Below are positions 23,760-35,079 of a stretch of DNA of 64,000 bases, piece after piece. Under the pieces are notes generated by a model. That model was not told the origin of the DNA. It did not search any database and was given only the letters and a program-made list of their open reading frames with translations. The position numbers and the translations under genes are program-made. The DNA is taken from assembly GCA_029931535.1 (NCBI GenBank), contig JAQPZY010001301.1:1302001-1366000 (forward strand). Direction: 5' to 3'. Each line of letters starts with the position of its first letter. Within the stretch, counting starts at the first letter, position 1. The stretch comes from Margaritifera margaritifera (lineage: Eukaryota; Mollusca; Bivalvia; Unionida; Margaritiferidae).

Positions 23760-24590
23760 ACATGTTTTATTACTTATTAAATACGGTGTTCCCGATAAAA
23801 AAGAAGGCATTTTCCTCTTGTTCTTTTCCGAAAAAAGATTTCCCAAAAGACTAGGTAGAAGATTACCTGCATCCCCAGCTAGTAGAGGAAAAATAGGAAG
23901 GAACCTACCTTGTTTATTTAATTGTGTCTGTGAAAATATAGTATCTACGCCATGGCCTTGGATTTTTCTTTCGTAATTTGTTTAATTTTCGTTTTTGTTA
24001 GTATCAATTTATCTGAGCCGTGTAATCGATTTTTATCAAGTCTTACAGCGAACCGTTGTTGTTTAAATTTTTTTTGTACATATTTTATTATTTTATATTT
24101 TGGGTGTTGGTTCAAACTCATTCCAAATTAAATGTATGGAATCTTATGACATCATATTATATTTAATATCGCTTATGTTTGGAGGTCTTCATTTAGATAA
24201 ACCAGAACCTTCAGTTGCTTTTGTTTTTTTACGTGAACCGCTCCTGTGTCTGCTGTCAAACCTAATGATGACTTTATATTACTTAATGTCGTAAATATCC
24301 TTGGAGCAAACGCTTTTGGAACAAATATAATAGTGGGAAAGATAGAACCAACTTGTTTTAGCATATATCTTTCAGTTTATATTCAAAATCATAATTTCTC
24401 ATGTTTGCAATTATAAATTTCCCTAATAATGCTTTAGTCAGACTACTTTTATATTGACTACTTTTATTTGATTTGCTTTTAATATTTTGTTATTGGTTGA
24501 TTGTTTTTTTAGAAAAGCATTTTAAAATATTTCTCTCTGTTGATTTGATAATGATACTTTTGTGTAAGTCATTACTATATATGTTTATAC
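23760..24590 (-). pseudogene. Minor capsid (PX/pVI-like) protein remnant, element A
   Basis: Minus-strand segments in changing frames. An N-terminal part reads VSLSNQQREIFQNAF and KANQIKVV. A second part reads LHGSDKLILTKTKIKQI. A later Gly/Leu-rich part is near NKVGSFLFFLY. Adintovirus and Polinton PX proteins typically start with a LTxxQ...A ... LxLTKxQI.KI..A pair of repeats followed by a hydrophobic GG-rich segment. An open 63-codon stretch (24173-24364) in another frame belongs to the same region or shadows it. Placed between hexon and integrase, it fits the usual capsid-gene order. Confidence 0.6.
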
Positions 24591-25450
24591 AATAACATTA
24601 ATCTTACCATGTATTACATTTAATGTCAGGTAACGGTCACTTAAGATACCAGTAAAACACTGATATAATATATCTGCCAGAGGATCTCCATATTGAAACA
24701 TAACACCTAACTCCCATGTAACCTCAATATCATTGGTACTCATTATACTTTTTGACATCATGCTTGATAGCATCAAAATGAAATACGGGATATATCCAAA
24801 ATATTTATATTTGTGCCAGTGTCAAAGCTTGTGTATTTATTTACAGCATCTTCGAACATCACATAGGCTCTTGAATAATCTCTATTTGTCTCAATACAGT
24901 TGCATTGCAATGCCCATTAAGGATATTGAACACTATTAATTCTAACAAAAAGTCCTCTTAAATTTGCATGATCAAATATTGTGTTGTTTTCTTCTTGGTT
25001 ATTACTTATGGCTGCCCTCTGAAATACTATAAAGTCGTGTTTTGGCAATTGTTCAGATGCATTTGTCGTGATTCACCATATTGGATTTAATTCATTATGG
25101 TTATATTGTTGTCTATATACTTTCATCTGTTCAAAATAATTTTCTTATGTATAGCCAGCAACTAATTTTGTTGTAATAGCAGTTGCCACGGTAAATAACA
25201 ATTAAAGTTTGGGTATCCATAAGCTAATACGATGATTGCTAAATTTACCTCAAGCTACTCCATCTGCTCTCATAATATGTTATGCAGATGGAGTTCTATC
25301 TAAAAGTAGGAAGTGTTTCACACCATGAAATACTGGATTATATCACGGCATACACCAAATCTACTAGATATTGATGAAAAGAATTATACTTTTTTGTCGC
25401 CAGTAGATAAAAGCTATATCTTTGTAAATCGATCAACATTACTAGTTTCT
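24585..25450 (-). pseudogene. Hexon-like major capsid protein remnant, element A
   Basis: Reading leftward: ISLWIPKL; FIVFQRAAISNNQEENNTIF continuing into DHANLRGLFVRINSVQYPW; and the open end 24585-24776 with DIEVTWELGVMFQYGDPLAD and ILSDRYLTLNVIHGKI. The block 'R.(V/I)..FQ....N......FDH.N......Y(L/I)NS..YP' is a hallmark of the double-jelly-roll capsid proteins of adintoviruses. The order hexon, PX, integrase and polymerase on one strand supports one element. The N-terminal half is not convincingly seen. The gene is broken by stops and frameshifts. Confidence 0.78.
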
Positions 25451-27399
25451 AAGCCTGCTTTATTGGATTGAATACAAAGAGTACAATATTACATCAATAT
25501 TATACTTTAGTGTATACGCTCATACGGCCAAAATAATATAGGTTATGAACTGGAATTGTGTTTCTTGTTGCTTTCTCTCAGTGTTTATTAATTGCATGTA
25601 TTCGGATAGAATTCGAATATTTGTCGATGTTAATGCGGCTATCAAATTATTTTGCTTTTTTTCTTCTTCTTTGAATCTACTTTGGTATCTATTGACAAAT
25701 CCCCTTCCCCAACTGCTGCGCTGCATTGAAAACAGTGTGAACTCAGTCAGCTAAATTTACTTAGTATACATTTTAGAGGCATCGAGTACATTTTTTTTCT
25801 GCATCATACTAATCCATTTTCTAAAATACTTTCATATATTGGAAGGAGTAAGCTTTCTTGCATCAACTTTAAATTCTGTAACGTTTCTGATAAATTTGCA
25901 CATGCTGCTGATATGCTGTTTTACCACAGGGACTGGGGCTGATCAGCTGGAAGTTTAGATTTAACAGGGTAACAACAGCAGAGGTTTATATTGTACATTT
26001 TACACTGGGTTACCTCCCTTAACCCATGAACCCACCGACAGACAAATGTTTCACTTGTAAGCAAATAAATGTTCGCCAGAACATCCGACACCTCTCTTGT
26101 CTCTGCTGCATTAAATCCAATTAATCTAATAATTGTTATGCATGACACTTTAGAGGCATGAAAACTTTTCTTTTGGATCCAGCTTTATAATTGAATGAAT
26201 GTTGTTGCTATTTTCCCCGTTTGTCTTTAAGCTCAGTATGTCCAAAATGTTCGTTTAGTGCTAAAGACGGACTAGATAGAAAAGGCTGTAACTCTCGATT
26301 ACTTGTTCAGTTAAATGTTGGGGACTGTCCAACAATGAATTCTATAAGAACTGATTTTTTCACAATGAAAAACACAGCAATCGACTTTCGACGTAATTTA
26401 ACCGGAGTGCGAACAACTGAAGACAATTCATGCAAACAATCGATGACACCTGTGACATTTATTTCTTGAATTCAACGTGTAAATATGCAATTTAGACTGA
26501 ATTACAGGATTTAAGCATTTAATCCAATCGTATTCATATTCCCAATCAAGTTACCTTGCTGACAAGATGTTTTCAATTTGATATGACCCATGTTCTATAC
26601 CACATTTTTCTTTTATGTCACACAGAAAATAGCATACTTTCAATTCTGATTGCTTGTAAGGGCTGACACTAATCTATTCCAGTCTAGAGTAACCAATAAC
26701 CACCAATAAAAATTGAAAGTAGCATGTCCACTGTGAGACATACTAGAATTGTATACCCTCAAAACTGGATCCAAGTAAAGAAGGCATGGATCAACGGATA
26801 CTCTTCGCATAAAAGTGGCAATTAAATGATCCGGAAAGAACATGGGGGAAAAAGGTTGGAAATATTTCATTTCCTTTGATGTAAGTTATGAGTAGCTAAA
26901 CGCTCCAACGGTATCAGAAAATTAGTAAGGAATCGGTGAGGTGACCCCTGGTGACTGACCTGGTTGCAAGTTGCTCAGCTTGTGCTGATTGGGTAAACTG
27001 AAGTAGGTGTTATCGATAGTTTTCCCTTTTATTACTGACAGATATTAATTCCTGCGGTCAGTATGGTTAGTTTGCTAAGTCTAGTTTTAGCAGAATAAAT
27101 GAATATTCGAATACCGATTTTCTATTCTAATATTCGCGAAAAGGTTTTCTAATTCGAATGTTCGGTTATTCTTTTCAGCTCTAATGGACAGTGGTTTAAG
27201 TAAATAAATCATTTAGCATTGCTTTCTTAGCCGCTTGACTTGAGCCTCAATTTAACGCTAAGCCCTCTGTGTAAGTGATTATCTTGGCAGGTGTCTGATT
27301 TGTGCTCATATTTGTGGCATTATTGCTTTAACTACCATTCAAGCGACCACCCTTTGTTGTCGGCATAATTGTGTTCTTTTTGTATTCTTTATTTTGGGT
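25451..27399. other. Intergenic region between element A and the next LINE
   Basis: No gene recognised. Open frames at 25520-25754, 25921-26148, 26191-26469 (92 codons, Cys-containing start) and 26640-26870 have no visible domain. The right end of element A, including any terminal repeat, may lie in the left part of this interval. Confidence 0.4.
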
Positions 27400-28727
27400 A
27401 TGTTTTAGTTTCAACAAAATTTATTCAAGAAAACATCTTGACATATAATTCAAAACAATGGAATATCGAGGGATTCAGCAGAAACATGAAAGCATATTAG
27501 CAGCTGTCTCCATATTGCAAAGAAATTTTAACAATCAATATTTGTCTACTTACCTAAAGTAGATAGAGTATATAAAAATATAAATATATAGATGATCAAT
27601 TCTAGTATGTGTAATTGCATAGATCAAATAATAGTGAGAAAAGACAGAATAGATAGCCGTGGTAATGGTCCGTATATTAAACTGAAAGGCGTTTTGATAA
27701 TTTTGTGAATGTTATCACTGCCGTAAATATATGAGTATTAATTTCATCCGAGTACACGGAATTGCCGAATAATAATGTCTTATTTGTAAGTCGATACGGT
27801 AATTTGAAACGTATATGTTTTGACATTCTAATAGAGAGTGTTCAGCTGTTTCGATATGTCCGTTGGAAACATGATTGAAGAATAAATCGGTTGTTAATCT
27901 ATTACATTTGGTTCTTGACCGCGTATGCCGGATTTAAACCACCCGATCATCAATGTAATAATGCGAATAAGTTGCACGTTTATCCTGATTTAGGAAAGTT
28001 TTGAATACATGGGTTATTTATTATCTATACTCGTAACGTATTCCACATTTGAATTCAAATAGGCAGACTTGAATTATGATACAAAGAAGTTCTATGCAAA
28101 GGTGGCCGAATAGTATTCGATGATCGAGTGGTGAAGGTCTCATTGTTAACAAGAAAAGGTCGAAATACATCTTGTAAATAGTTTGGAGCAAAACCATAGT
28201 ACATTTTAAACAACTGAATTAATTTATACATTCAACGTCTGGAATTCCGGCTCCCCATCCGATTTACTCATATCGTGGTGACAGTGACGCACATTTAGTA
28301 GTACATGTTACTATTCTCATTGCCTCTACATTTATTTTCTGACGATTCCTTTTCTCGCATAGTACAACTATCCAATCTATGTTTAAAAAATTCAGAGTAT
28401 TAACTTTCTTCCAAGCCTTGTCAGACAAGTGCTTGACATGTGCATGCTAATTATCATCACCAGACAATATAATACCTAAATTCATATTTCGGGATACTTC
28501 TTGAACGCCTTTACTATCCATTTGCAGTACATAATGCTTATTTGGATTACGTTTTCGTAATAAAAACATTGACTCCGTTTTGTCTGGGTTCAACGTCGCT
28601 ACCTATTTAATTTTTAAATATCCCAATTTAGAATTCGACCAGCATCATTCGGATTTTCAACATTTATATATAGTTTAGTATCGTCAGGAAATAGTCTAAG
28701 TGATAATAGTATATCATTTACAATATC

Positions 28728-28808
<81 letters not shown>

Positions 28809-28809
28809 C

Positions 28810-28873
<64 letters not shown>

Positions 28874-29640
28874 TAAAAACAAAAATGGCACGAGGGTCGA
28901 TCCCTTAAGGACTCCTGCATTATTGGTTTGAAAATCGGAAAATCGGTAATTCAGGACAACTCGTTGCTCTCGTAGTGATAAATAATATGATGACCACTAC
29001 CGTAAACTACCTAAATTTCAACTATCATTAATGTTATTGCTTTCAAATATTTTTTCCCAAAAGACGGACTGCAGAAGGGAATTTAACAAATTATAATCCC
29101 CTCTCATATATGACCATATCACTCTTGTATTGCACTTGAATTTTGGAGTAGTGCGTTCTAATGTAGCATATGCTACATAATAGTATCTGACTCCATTAGA
29201 ATGATATCAATCCAAGAAACCAGCGCTAAATAAAACTCGATGTATTGCACCATTAATTTGTCTATCAGTGTCTCAGAATACTCTATACAATTTGTTGTTG
29301 TTCTTTATTATTAGGAACAAGAATAATTTAATTAAAATCTCCCATAAGGTCTAGGTAGTCTGTTTTAGTGTTCTGAGCTCTCTGGATGCTTACTTCAATA
29401 CGATCTCATACGGATGATTCACTATTTAGTGGTCTATATAGTCCTCCAATCAGTATTTGCTTCTCACAGAAATTCATTTCTACCCAAATACATTGTAGAC
29501 CTGGTAAATTAAGATCAAGTGATAGAATTGCACGACTGTAACTTTTGTTGTTGTTGTTCTTGTTCTTGTTAACCCCTCCAAGTAGTCCCTATTTTTGATC
29601 CGTCACTGACAAATATTAAATTAAACCATGTCAGAAAGAG
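27400..29640 (-). mobile_element. LINE (CR1/Jockey-like) with endonuclease, RT and Cys/His end, degraded
   Basis: Read leftward. The endonuclease end is at about 29.5-29.4 kb: LPGLQCIWVEMNFCEKQ, ILIGGLYRPLNS, DLMGDFNLDY. The RT follows: a [13 protein letters not shown] block from PQGS.LGP, interrupted by the GATA array; then LSLRLFPDDTKLYIN, where the active-site box FADD reads FPDD; then ATLNPDKTESMFLLRK and MNLGIILSGDD. The connection region reads KINVEAMRIVTCTTKCASL. A C-terminal region reads RSRTKCNRLTT and IETAEHSLLEC near 27.9 kb, resembling the Cys/His end of such elements. Many stops and frameshifts mean it cannot move on its own. The sequence from 27.4 to 27.78 kb may be its 3' untranslated part. 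Confidence 0.88.
28727..28872. repeat. (GATA)n microsatellite inside LINE RT
   Basis: About 36 TAGA units with one CAGA variant. It splits the RT sequence just downstream of the LGPLLF-like block. Confidence 0.95.
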
Positions 29641-30690
29641 TCTTACCGAGTCCCAGCTGTGTGGCCACCAACGGTAAGATGAAAATCCAGATAAGGCTCA
29701 TACTTCTTGCGGTCAAGGGTAGACTAAAATAAATGGAAAACACGAACTAAGATTTCTTACAAGTAAATATAAAACTCCAAATTTCAAAAAGGATTTTATG
29801 ATCTTAAAAGAACATTTGGACAAAGTTTTTAAACTCAAGAAATAGATCCATCTATTCATGATACTTTTAATGACATTCTCTTTTGTTGCAAAGACGAGGT
29901 AGAATATTTACGTAATAAACATAATGACAAATTCGGCAATAAATGCAACAGATATTGTATCGTGCGTTGTGGTGAATGTAGAGAAACGAGTTAGAATGTG
30001 TATTTCTATTGCAACAGAATCTAAGGCAATTAACTTTAATTCCTCAATTTGTTCCGAAATGGTTAAGAAATATAGATTACCCTTTGGCGGCAACATAAAG
30101 CAATGGCTTGAAAATGGACATCAATTTTGTACAATTTTGTACAATATATAAATTAATAGAACTTTCCCGATGTTCAAATCAAATGACTCCAAAATTTTTT
30201 ATTGTTTGCATCAAGACTAGTAATGAACTTTAGTCAAACAAGCTATAACAGTGACAAATAGCCCATATTGCATGGTATAAAAATCAATTACAATTTTCAG
30301 CTCATATTTTTAAGCAAACGCCAACCCCTTGCAAAATATCTGGAAAAAGATTTACATTTCCGATTCAGCTATTTTCCTGCTAGCTTTTGCATATCTGAAA
30401 CAGAAGATTTAATGATTTAAATGACTCAAAAGTTGACAAAATTAAAACGCTTGTGTTAAGATTACATGCCAAAAAAGATCAGTATGCAACAAGCTCAGCC
30501 AAACTCAAGTAACACTTCATTCATGATCCGTTATTTCTTCAGTGGGTGACTCTTCAAAAATTTAGTTACACAACCTTCTTGCCTGTCACTTGATTGGCAG
30601 TCTACCCATATACACGTATATTGATTGGTTGGAATGACCTTGAAGTGTTGCAAGTAGTAGATAGAGAATGGTAGTTTGAGACAGCAGTTA
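29641..30690. other. AT-rich stretch left of element B
   Basis: No gene recognised. Two inverted CCAAT-type boxes ('ttgattggcag' at about 30590 and 'ttgattggttgg' at about 30629) lie close to the sharp base-composition change at about 30.69 kb, so the end of element B may be here. Open frames at 29908-30151 overlap on both strands and have no domain. Confidence 0.4.
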
Positions 30691-31562
30691 CTGATTACGG
30701 TTTACCCCTTCTAAACCCGATGCCTTTTCCCCTTCTGCAAACGTTAATCAATCTACAGTGAATCCCTGTGGGTTTGGAAACAATGGTTCGAAAACGCGAC
30801 GCCCAAAGGTGTTCATAACCGCTTTTAGGGTCTATTAAAAGTATAATAGTTCCACAGGCAGATCTTGTCCAGACGCGTAGCGACCGGGGGCAATAAGAAC
30901 ACGAGCTTTTAACCAATTATTTGTCTTCACTGGTACAACTGTCATGCCGTCGTAGAAGATATTTTCCCGGGTAATATTTATGTCTCCGGCGATTGTTTAC
31001 ACACTTTCAAGTTCATCAGGAACTACATTGATTACGCCCTTGTGTTGTACAGTCAACGATTGTTCTCGTTTTCATCCAAGAACTATTACGTGGACAAGTG
31101 CGCCCTTGTTGAATATCAGTCTAGGTTTTTCTTTCGCCGGTCGAGCTATTCTTGGTTCGATATAACTGGCGGAGAATTTTATCGCAGTGGATTTGTCGGT
31201 GTATACTACTTTATCGTTGTAGAACCAATCACCGGATGTTTTTCAGGCCCGACGGGGCGTTTTGCGTGTAAATGCGATAATTGCAAGCTTGCCTCGAGTT
31301 GGCGTTGGGACATCAGGGTGGTTCCAACTGTCGATTTATATCTGGCCCTTGGCGATATTATTATTGAGCGTATATGATGGCCTGTTAACCCCGTTATCAC
31401 GCAGATATTCATCGACGAGTAGCACACATCGCCATCGATGTTGGCACGCCCTCCCATCTGATCCAACATCCCATTACCGTTAAGTTTCTCAAGATCGTCA
31501 TCACGTGGCTGTTCAAAATCCATCACGTATATGTAATGATAAATCTTCAACACAAGCGACAA
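30691..31562 (-). pseudogene. Possible penton-like structural protein(s), element B
   Basis: Minus-strand coding-like sequence in changing frames: MDFEQPRDDDLEKL start at about 31.52 kb, then AIKFSAS, RPAKEKPRLIFNKGALV, VINVVPDELESV, and NWLKARVLIAPGRYASGQDL followed by EPLFPNPQGFTVD. The 'I.PG.Y.s..DL' element resembles a motif of penton-like proteins in related elements (usually IPPGYY.s..DL...IN). Only this short motif supports the idea. It is clear that the sequence is coding-like, CpG-rich and part of the block. One or two genes could be present. Confidence 0.4.
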
Positions 31563-31568
31563 AGATGG

Positions 31569-32300
31569 TTAAGTACCTTCCGGATAGACGTTGAATCCTT
31601 CAAACTGAATTTCATCTCCGGCGACTAATAATATCGCTATGGCATATGTGAAATATTGAACATTGTCTTCTTTGATAGTATGTATCTCTGGTGGTCTAGT
31701 ACGATGCTGACCATTTACCAATATTATGATTATACCCCACCCGCCTCTAAATCCGGTTAAGATGAACAAATACGATCCAGACTCGCGCACATTTAAGATG
31801 TGAGGTTTAGGTTTATCAAAGTCATCCCCGACACTAAAGAAAACAAGTCGACCACTTGTTATGCCGTTGTTTTTCTTCTTCTCCCTCTCCTTCGCTGGTT
31901 AATATTCCTCTGAATAAGTCCCATGAATTTACTACGTGTATTGGCGAGGGTAGAGCTGATAGCACCTCGACTTCCTTTACATCCACATATTGTTTCATAC
32001 AATTTTAATAAAGGCAACTGACACACCAGAGTCTCTAATTCCCTCGTTCTCTTTGATTTCGGCCAGGTTTTTCGTGATTGCTCCTCGCGACTTCAAAATA
32101 ACGTCGTTGATGTCTAAGTTGGAGGTTTGCAATTTTCCAATTTGATCCTGAACAATCACAAGCTCGTCTGGTTCGACACCAATAACAACCCAGTTGCTCA
32201 ATTCAGTCAAATCGGCTTTGATGACAAACCTGGTTAAATCCACATCAGCGCCTCTTCGTCGAGTCGCTGCGCTCGCGCGTCCATAAATGTCAACTGGCAT
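31569..32300 (-). pseudogene. Fibre-like protein with C1q/TNF-like head, element B
   Basis: Starts at MPVDIYGRAS (32300) with an N-terminal anchor-like motif (M..D.YGR) found on putative fibres of this virus group. A shaft-like segment with heptad-like spacing follows (DELVIVQDQIGKLQTSNLDI, ITKNLAEIKENEG). A break occurs near 31.99 kb. The C-terminal part (31569-31790) reads ESGSYLFILTGF, GIIIILVNGQ and IAILLVAGDEIQFEGF. This G.Y.F ... V.VNG ... L..GD.I beta pattern is that of C1q/TNF-type trimeric heads. Such proteins would sit at capsid vertices and bind a surface ligand; this role is inferred. At least one frameshift separates shaft and head. Confidence 0.6.
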
Positions 32301-32344
32301 TTTGTATACCTTTAAGCTTAGTTTCTAAGTGGCAATGCTTGCGG

Positions 32345-33110
32345 GGTCGGTCATCCCGAAAGTGCACACAATGCTTCAATGCCGAGATGTCCACATATTG
32401 TGCTGTCTGTTTGGGTTTGCAACGGTAGCGTTGAATAAAACAACGGACGAGAAGCTCCGCTTCCTGAAACTTCATTTCTCGATGAAGAAGAAGAGTTTTT
32501 ATTCAAACCAATAGCCCAAACGTGCTGATACATTTGTCCAATTATTGAATTTAATTGAATGGCGGATAGTACAATAAAAAAGCGTTTGCATAGATAATCA
32601 ACGACTTTACCCGTACGAGTCAAAATACAATAGGTGTGGTGCTACCGCGTATAAGACAAAATGAATTCCAGGTGCTGTTGACGAATCCAAGTTAACGATA
32701 CCGGTTTCCCACGTGCGGCGTGCGAGGAATCATGGCTCCGAGTTCATCCCACATAAAGACCCCTAGGAAATGCTTTAATGATTTTGCCATCGCGAGTAAA
32801 TCAAAATTTGTCAACGGCGAGACCACAGCCAAATATCTCTTCCGATTGAGAGCCCCCGTCCAGATAGCCGAAGACCTTGGCCCGAGAGCTTTTGGCTCCG
32901 AGTCCGCCCGGGTAGTAGAAGACTTTTTCCTTTTTTTTAGGCGCTATGCGTCCCCGACCGCCTTTTTGCAGAGCCATCCTGGATGCGGTTCCGACGACCT
33001 CTAACTGAGCTGCTTTTGCAACCGCAGAAGCTGCGGCTGCTAACAGCGCTGGAATAGCCGTGAGGAATGGAAATATTCCGCATTCATGTTTCATCGCGGC
33101 GACCCCGCCG
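32345..33110 (-). pseudogene. PX (membrane-active minor capsid)-cysteine protease fusion, element B
   Basis: Begins MKHECGIFPFLTAIPALLAA, an Ala/Leu-rich hydrophobic helix followed by a Lys/Gly-rich segment, like adenoviral pVI or Polinton PX. It continues as LAVDKFDLLAMAKSL, HFLGVFMWDELG (the 'GVFMRDxLP' block typical of this fusion), GIVNLDSSTAPGIHFVLY, LYFDSYG and finally STICGHLGIEALCALSG. This gives His (GIHFV), Asp (FDSYG) and Cys (CGHL) in the order of adenain-like C5/C48 proteases. The frame changes at about 32.80 kb, again between 32.7 and 32.6 kb, and probably again before the CGHL block. The protease would process capsid precursors. The parts are in the expected order but not in one reading frame. 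Confidence 0.8.
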
Positions 33111-33249
33111 CTGACAAGTTAAGAGTTATCCCGCAACGTTGACGTTTAGCTGCTTTGAACTGTTGCACCTGTGTTGATGTCAACATCAGTGGGGCATTCC
33201 CGGACAAGTTATCAGGGGAATGTTTCGAGAAAAGACTATGTCTTTGACA

Positions 33250-34560
33250 AAGGCCTACGAATTCTCCACAGACGCATCAATGACCCTAATTTGGCCATCT
33301 GATCCTTCGAACAATAGAGTTTTGTCAGAGAGAATCACGGTGATACATCTATAATCTGGGTCACTGGCAACTGCTCCTACACGTGGCTTGAAGTACATGT
33401 CCACCACTGACTGCTTAACCAGGTCTAGATGCTAGAGAGAAAAGTAATAAATCGGGTACAACGTAGTGAAGTCTTTATGGGAAATCTGCAAGCCTGTGTC
33501 AATGTTCTGGTCACGGCCCATATCTGTCAACAGCCGATGATACAGACGCGCGACATGATTGTTTTCAAAGTCAAGCAAAATGTCTTTGGCGGGTTCTTGG
33601 TGGCCATTTAACCTCAGCGAGACCTCAATCACTGCCAGTTTTGAAAATATCATCGGACTTTCCAGTTGGATACCCAGATTGTCCCTGCTTTGAAATGCCA
33701 CAAACACGTGACGCGGTGCGCTGACTCCGTCTTGGGTACTTATTTGCCATGCGAATTCTCCTAGAACGGCGCTTTGCACCGAGTCTGTGGTCAACGTAAA
33801 AAATGAAATCGTAGCTGTTCAGCCAGACTCCATAAATGACGTGAAACGTCCTTCTTTGGCCAGTTACGGACTCATTGAGGACATCCAACGCATACATTTG
33901 GATAACACAACTTCACCATCGACGGCGGTAGCATCATTCCAAATTGCATCGTTGTAGTTGCTATTACGGGTCAACACAACTGTGTGTTTGGCCCCGAAAA
34001 TAACTTTACTAACGTCACTGCAAAATTCAGATAATTATGTGAGTGGAATCGTGCAGGAAAAAATCCCCGCGAATGTTAATCTGGGCTCGTCGCGCTCCAA
34101 AGCCAAAGTTGAAATCAAGATTGTCTCTGGCTACATTACCGCCAACAATGTTGTATTTGATATGATCAGCATGACCGACTGTGTCCTTAATAAACATCAT
34201 AGACGGGCCAGCAGACCTCGCATAATCGTCACTGTAACGGGCGAGTCCCAGTATCGTCGTGGCAACTTCGACATTATCCAAACATACTTCGATTTCCTTT
34301 CCGTCGATGATTATGCCGTTGTTGACAATTCCGACTTTGTCGTTGGCGCCCTATGCAGCATTGTTTTAGGCATGTAAAAGCTTTCCATGTGCTTCCAAGA
34401 ATGCTTCTCAAGGAAGAAAATACCGAGATGTGTCCTCAACCTGTAGTTCGATTCGCCCACGCGCGTCCGGCACACTAGCCTCGTATGCGTAATATTGGTA
34501 ATCTCGGACGCTTCGATCTCGCAAAACATGCGCGTTCATGTCCCACGCAGGTTTTGATAC
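33250..34560 (-). pseudogene. Hexon-like major capsid protein, element B
   Basis: A nearly complete double-jelly-roll capsid gene in several frames. N-terminal part 34311-34529 (VCRTRVGESNYRLRTHLGIF). Next part 34027-34281: LDNVEVATTILGLARYSDD, MMFIKDTVGHAD (like Y(K)DTAGHMD) and NFGFGARRAQINIRGDFFLH. Then HTVVLTR and the long open part 33432-33794 with RHVFVAFQSRDNLG and ILLDFENNHVARLYHRLL, the counterpart of DFE.N.Y...Y.MF. The end reads VILSDKTLLFEG. It would form the icosahedral shell. Element A's hexon remnant shares the F.FQ and ILSD blocks but is clearly a different, far more AT-rich copy. Breaks look mainly like single frameshifts. Confidence 0.87.
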
Positions 34561-34601
34561 ATTTTTAAATCAAGCCATTGTTACTACATTATCGGTTTCG
34601 T

Positions 34602-34805
34602 CTAATACCTTTTGCGTAACCGTAATCCGCTTCCCATTGCCAGATTTGTAACCATCGAATCGGTATTGGTTTGCTCCAATTCGGCTAGACGTCGTTGAGC
34701 AGCTTCATGAACACGTTGACAAACCGGGGCTGACATTGTTGCCGTGGAGGGGAGTGAAAGCTTCGCTTTCCTCAGTAGTATCCTTGAAAGCTTCGCTTCC
34801 CGCAT
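34602..34805 (-). pseudogene. Small basic protein, element B
   Basis: 67-codon open frame (MREAKLSRILLRKAKLSLPS ... LAMGSGLRLRKRY) between the PX-like peptide and the hexon. Rich in Arg/Lys with an amphipathic middle (VHEAAQRRLAELEQ). No family recognised. It may be the C-terminal part of the preceding PX-like gene after a frameshift. Confidence 0.4.
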
Positions 34806-34823
34806 TAATCATCGAAGTCGATC

Positions 34824-35072
34824 TCAATTAATTGAACCGCCTGATTTTTCAAACGATCCGCAGCAGCGCTTTACAACGACTCGCATTGCAACTTGTTTAG
34901 CGATCGGTGTTGCGCTCGAGGCCAGGCCTGCGAGAACCTTTGGCGCTCCTGCGAACAATTTCCTGACGACATTGTCAAAGCCATTTCCGTAATATGTCAC
35001 GTAAACTGGTTTTCTCGCTTTGACAAAAGGAATGGGTGTCACACGTGCGTATACGACTCTCATTGTATACAT
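34824..35072 (-). CDS. pX/pVI-like capsid-associated peptide, element B
   Basis: 83-codon frame starting MYTMRVVYARVTPIPFVK. It has a basic start, then YYGNGFDNVVRKLFAGAPKV, an amphipathic Gly/Ala-rich helix, then LASSATPIAKQVAMRVVVKR. The composition (basic, G-F-x-x-V/L, Ala-rich helix) is that of adenovirus pX/pVI-type core or membrane-active peptides in these elements. Short length and weak motifs limit confidence. It directly follows the conserved beta-rich gene and precedes the hexon gene. Confidence 0.5.
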   Translation of the reverse strand: MYTMRVVYARVTPIPFVKARKPVYVTYYGNGFDNVVRKLFAGAPKVLAGLASSATPIAKQVAMRVVVKRCCGSFEKSGGSIN

Positions 35073-35079
35073 TAAACAT

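Noticed and set aside
25921..26469. Additional element A genes (open frames with Cys-rich starts)
   Set aside because: No viral motif seen; placement past the hexon remnant alone is not enough.
34027..34377. Plus-strand genes in the element B block (long open frames at 33958-34377, 36087-36512 and others)
   Set aside because: They are antisense to the hexon and other minus-strand genes; the motif-bearing frames are all leftward, and the GC-rich composition makes long shadow frames.
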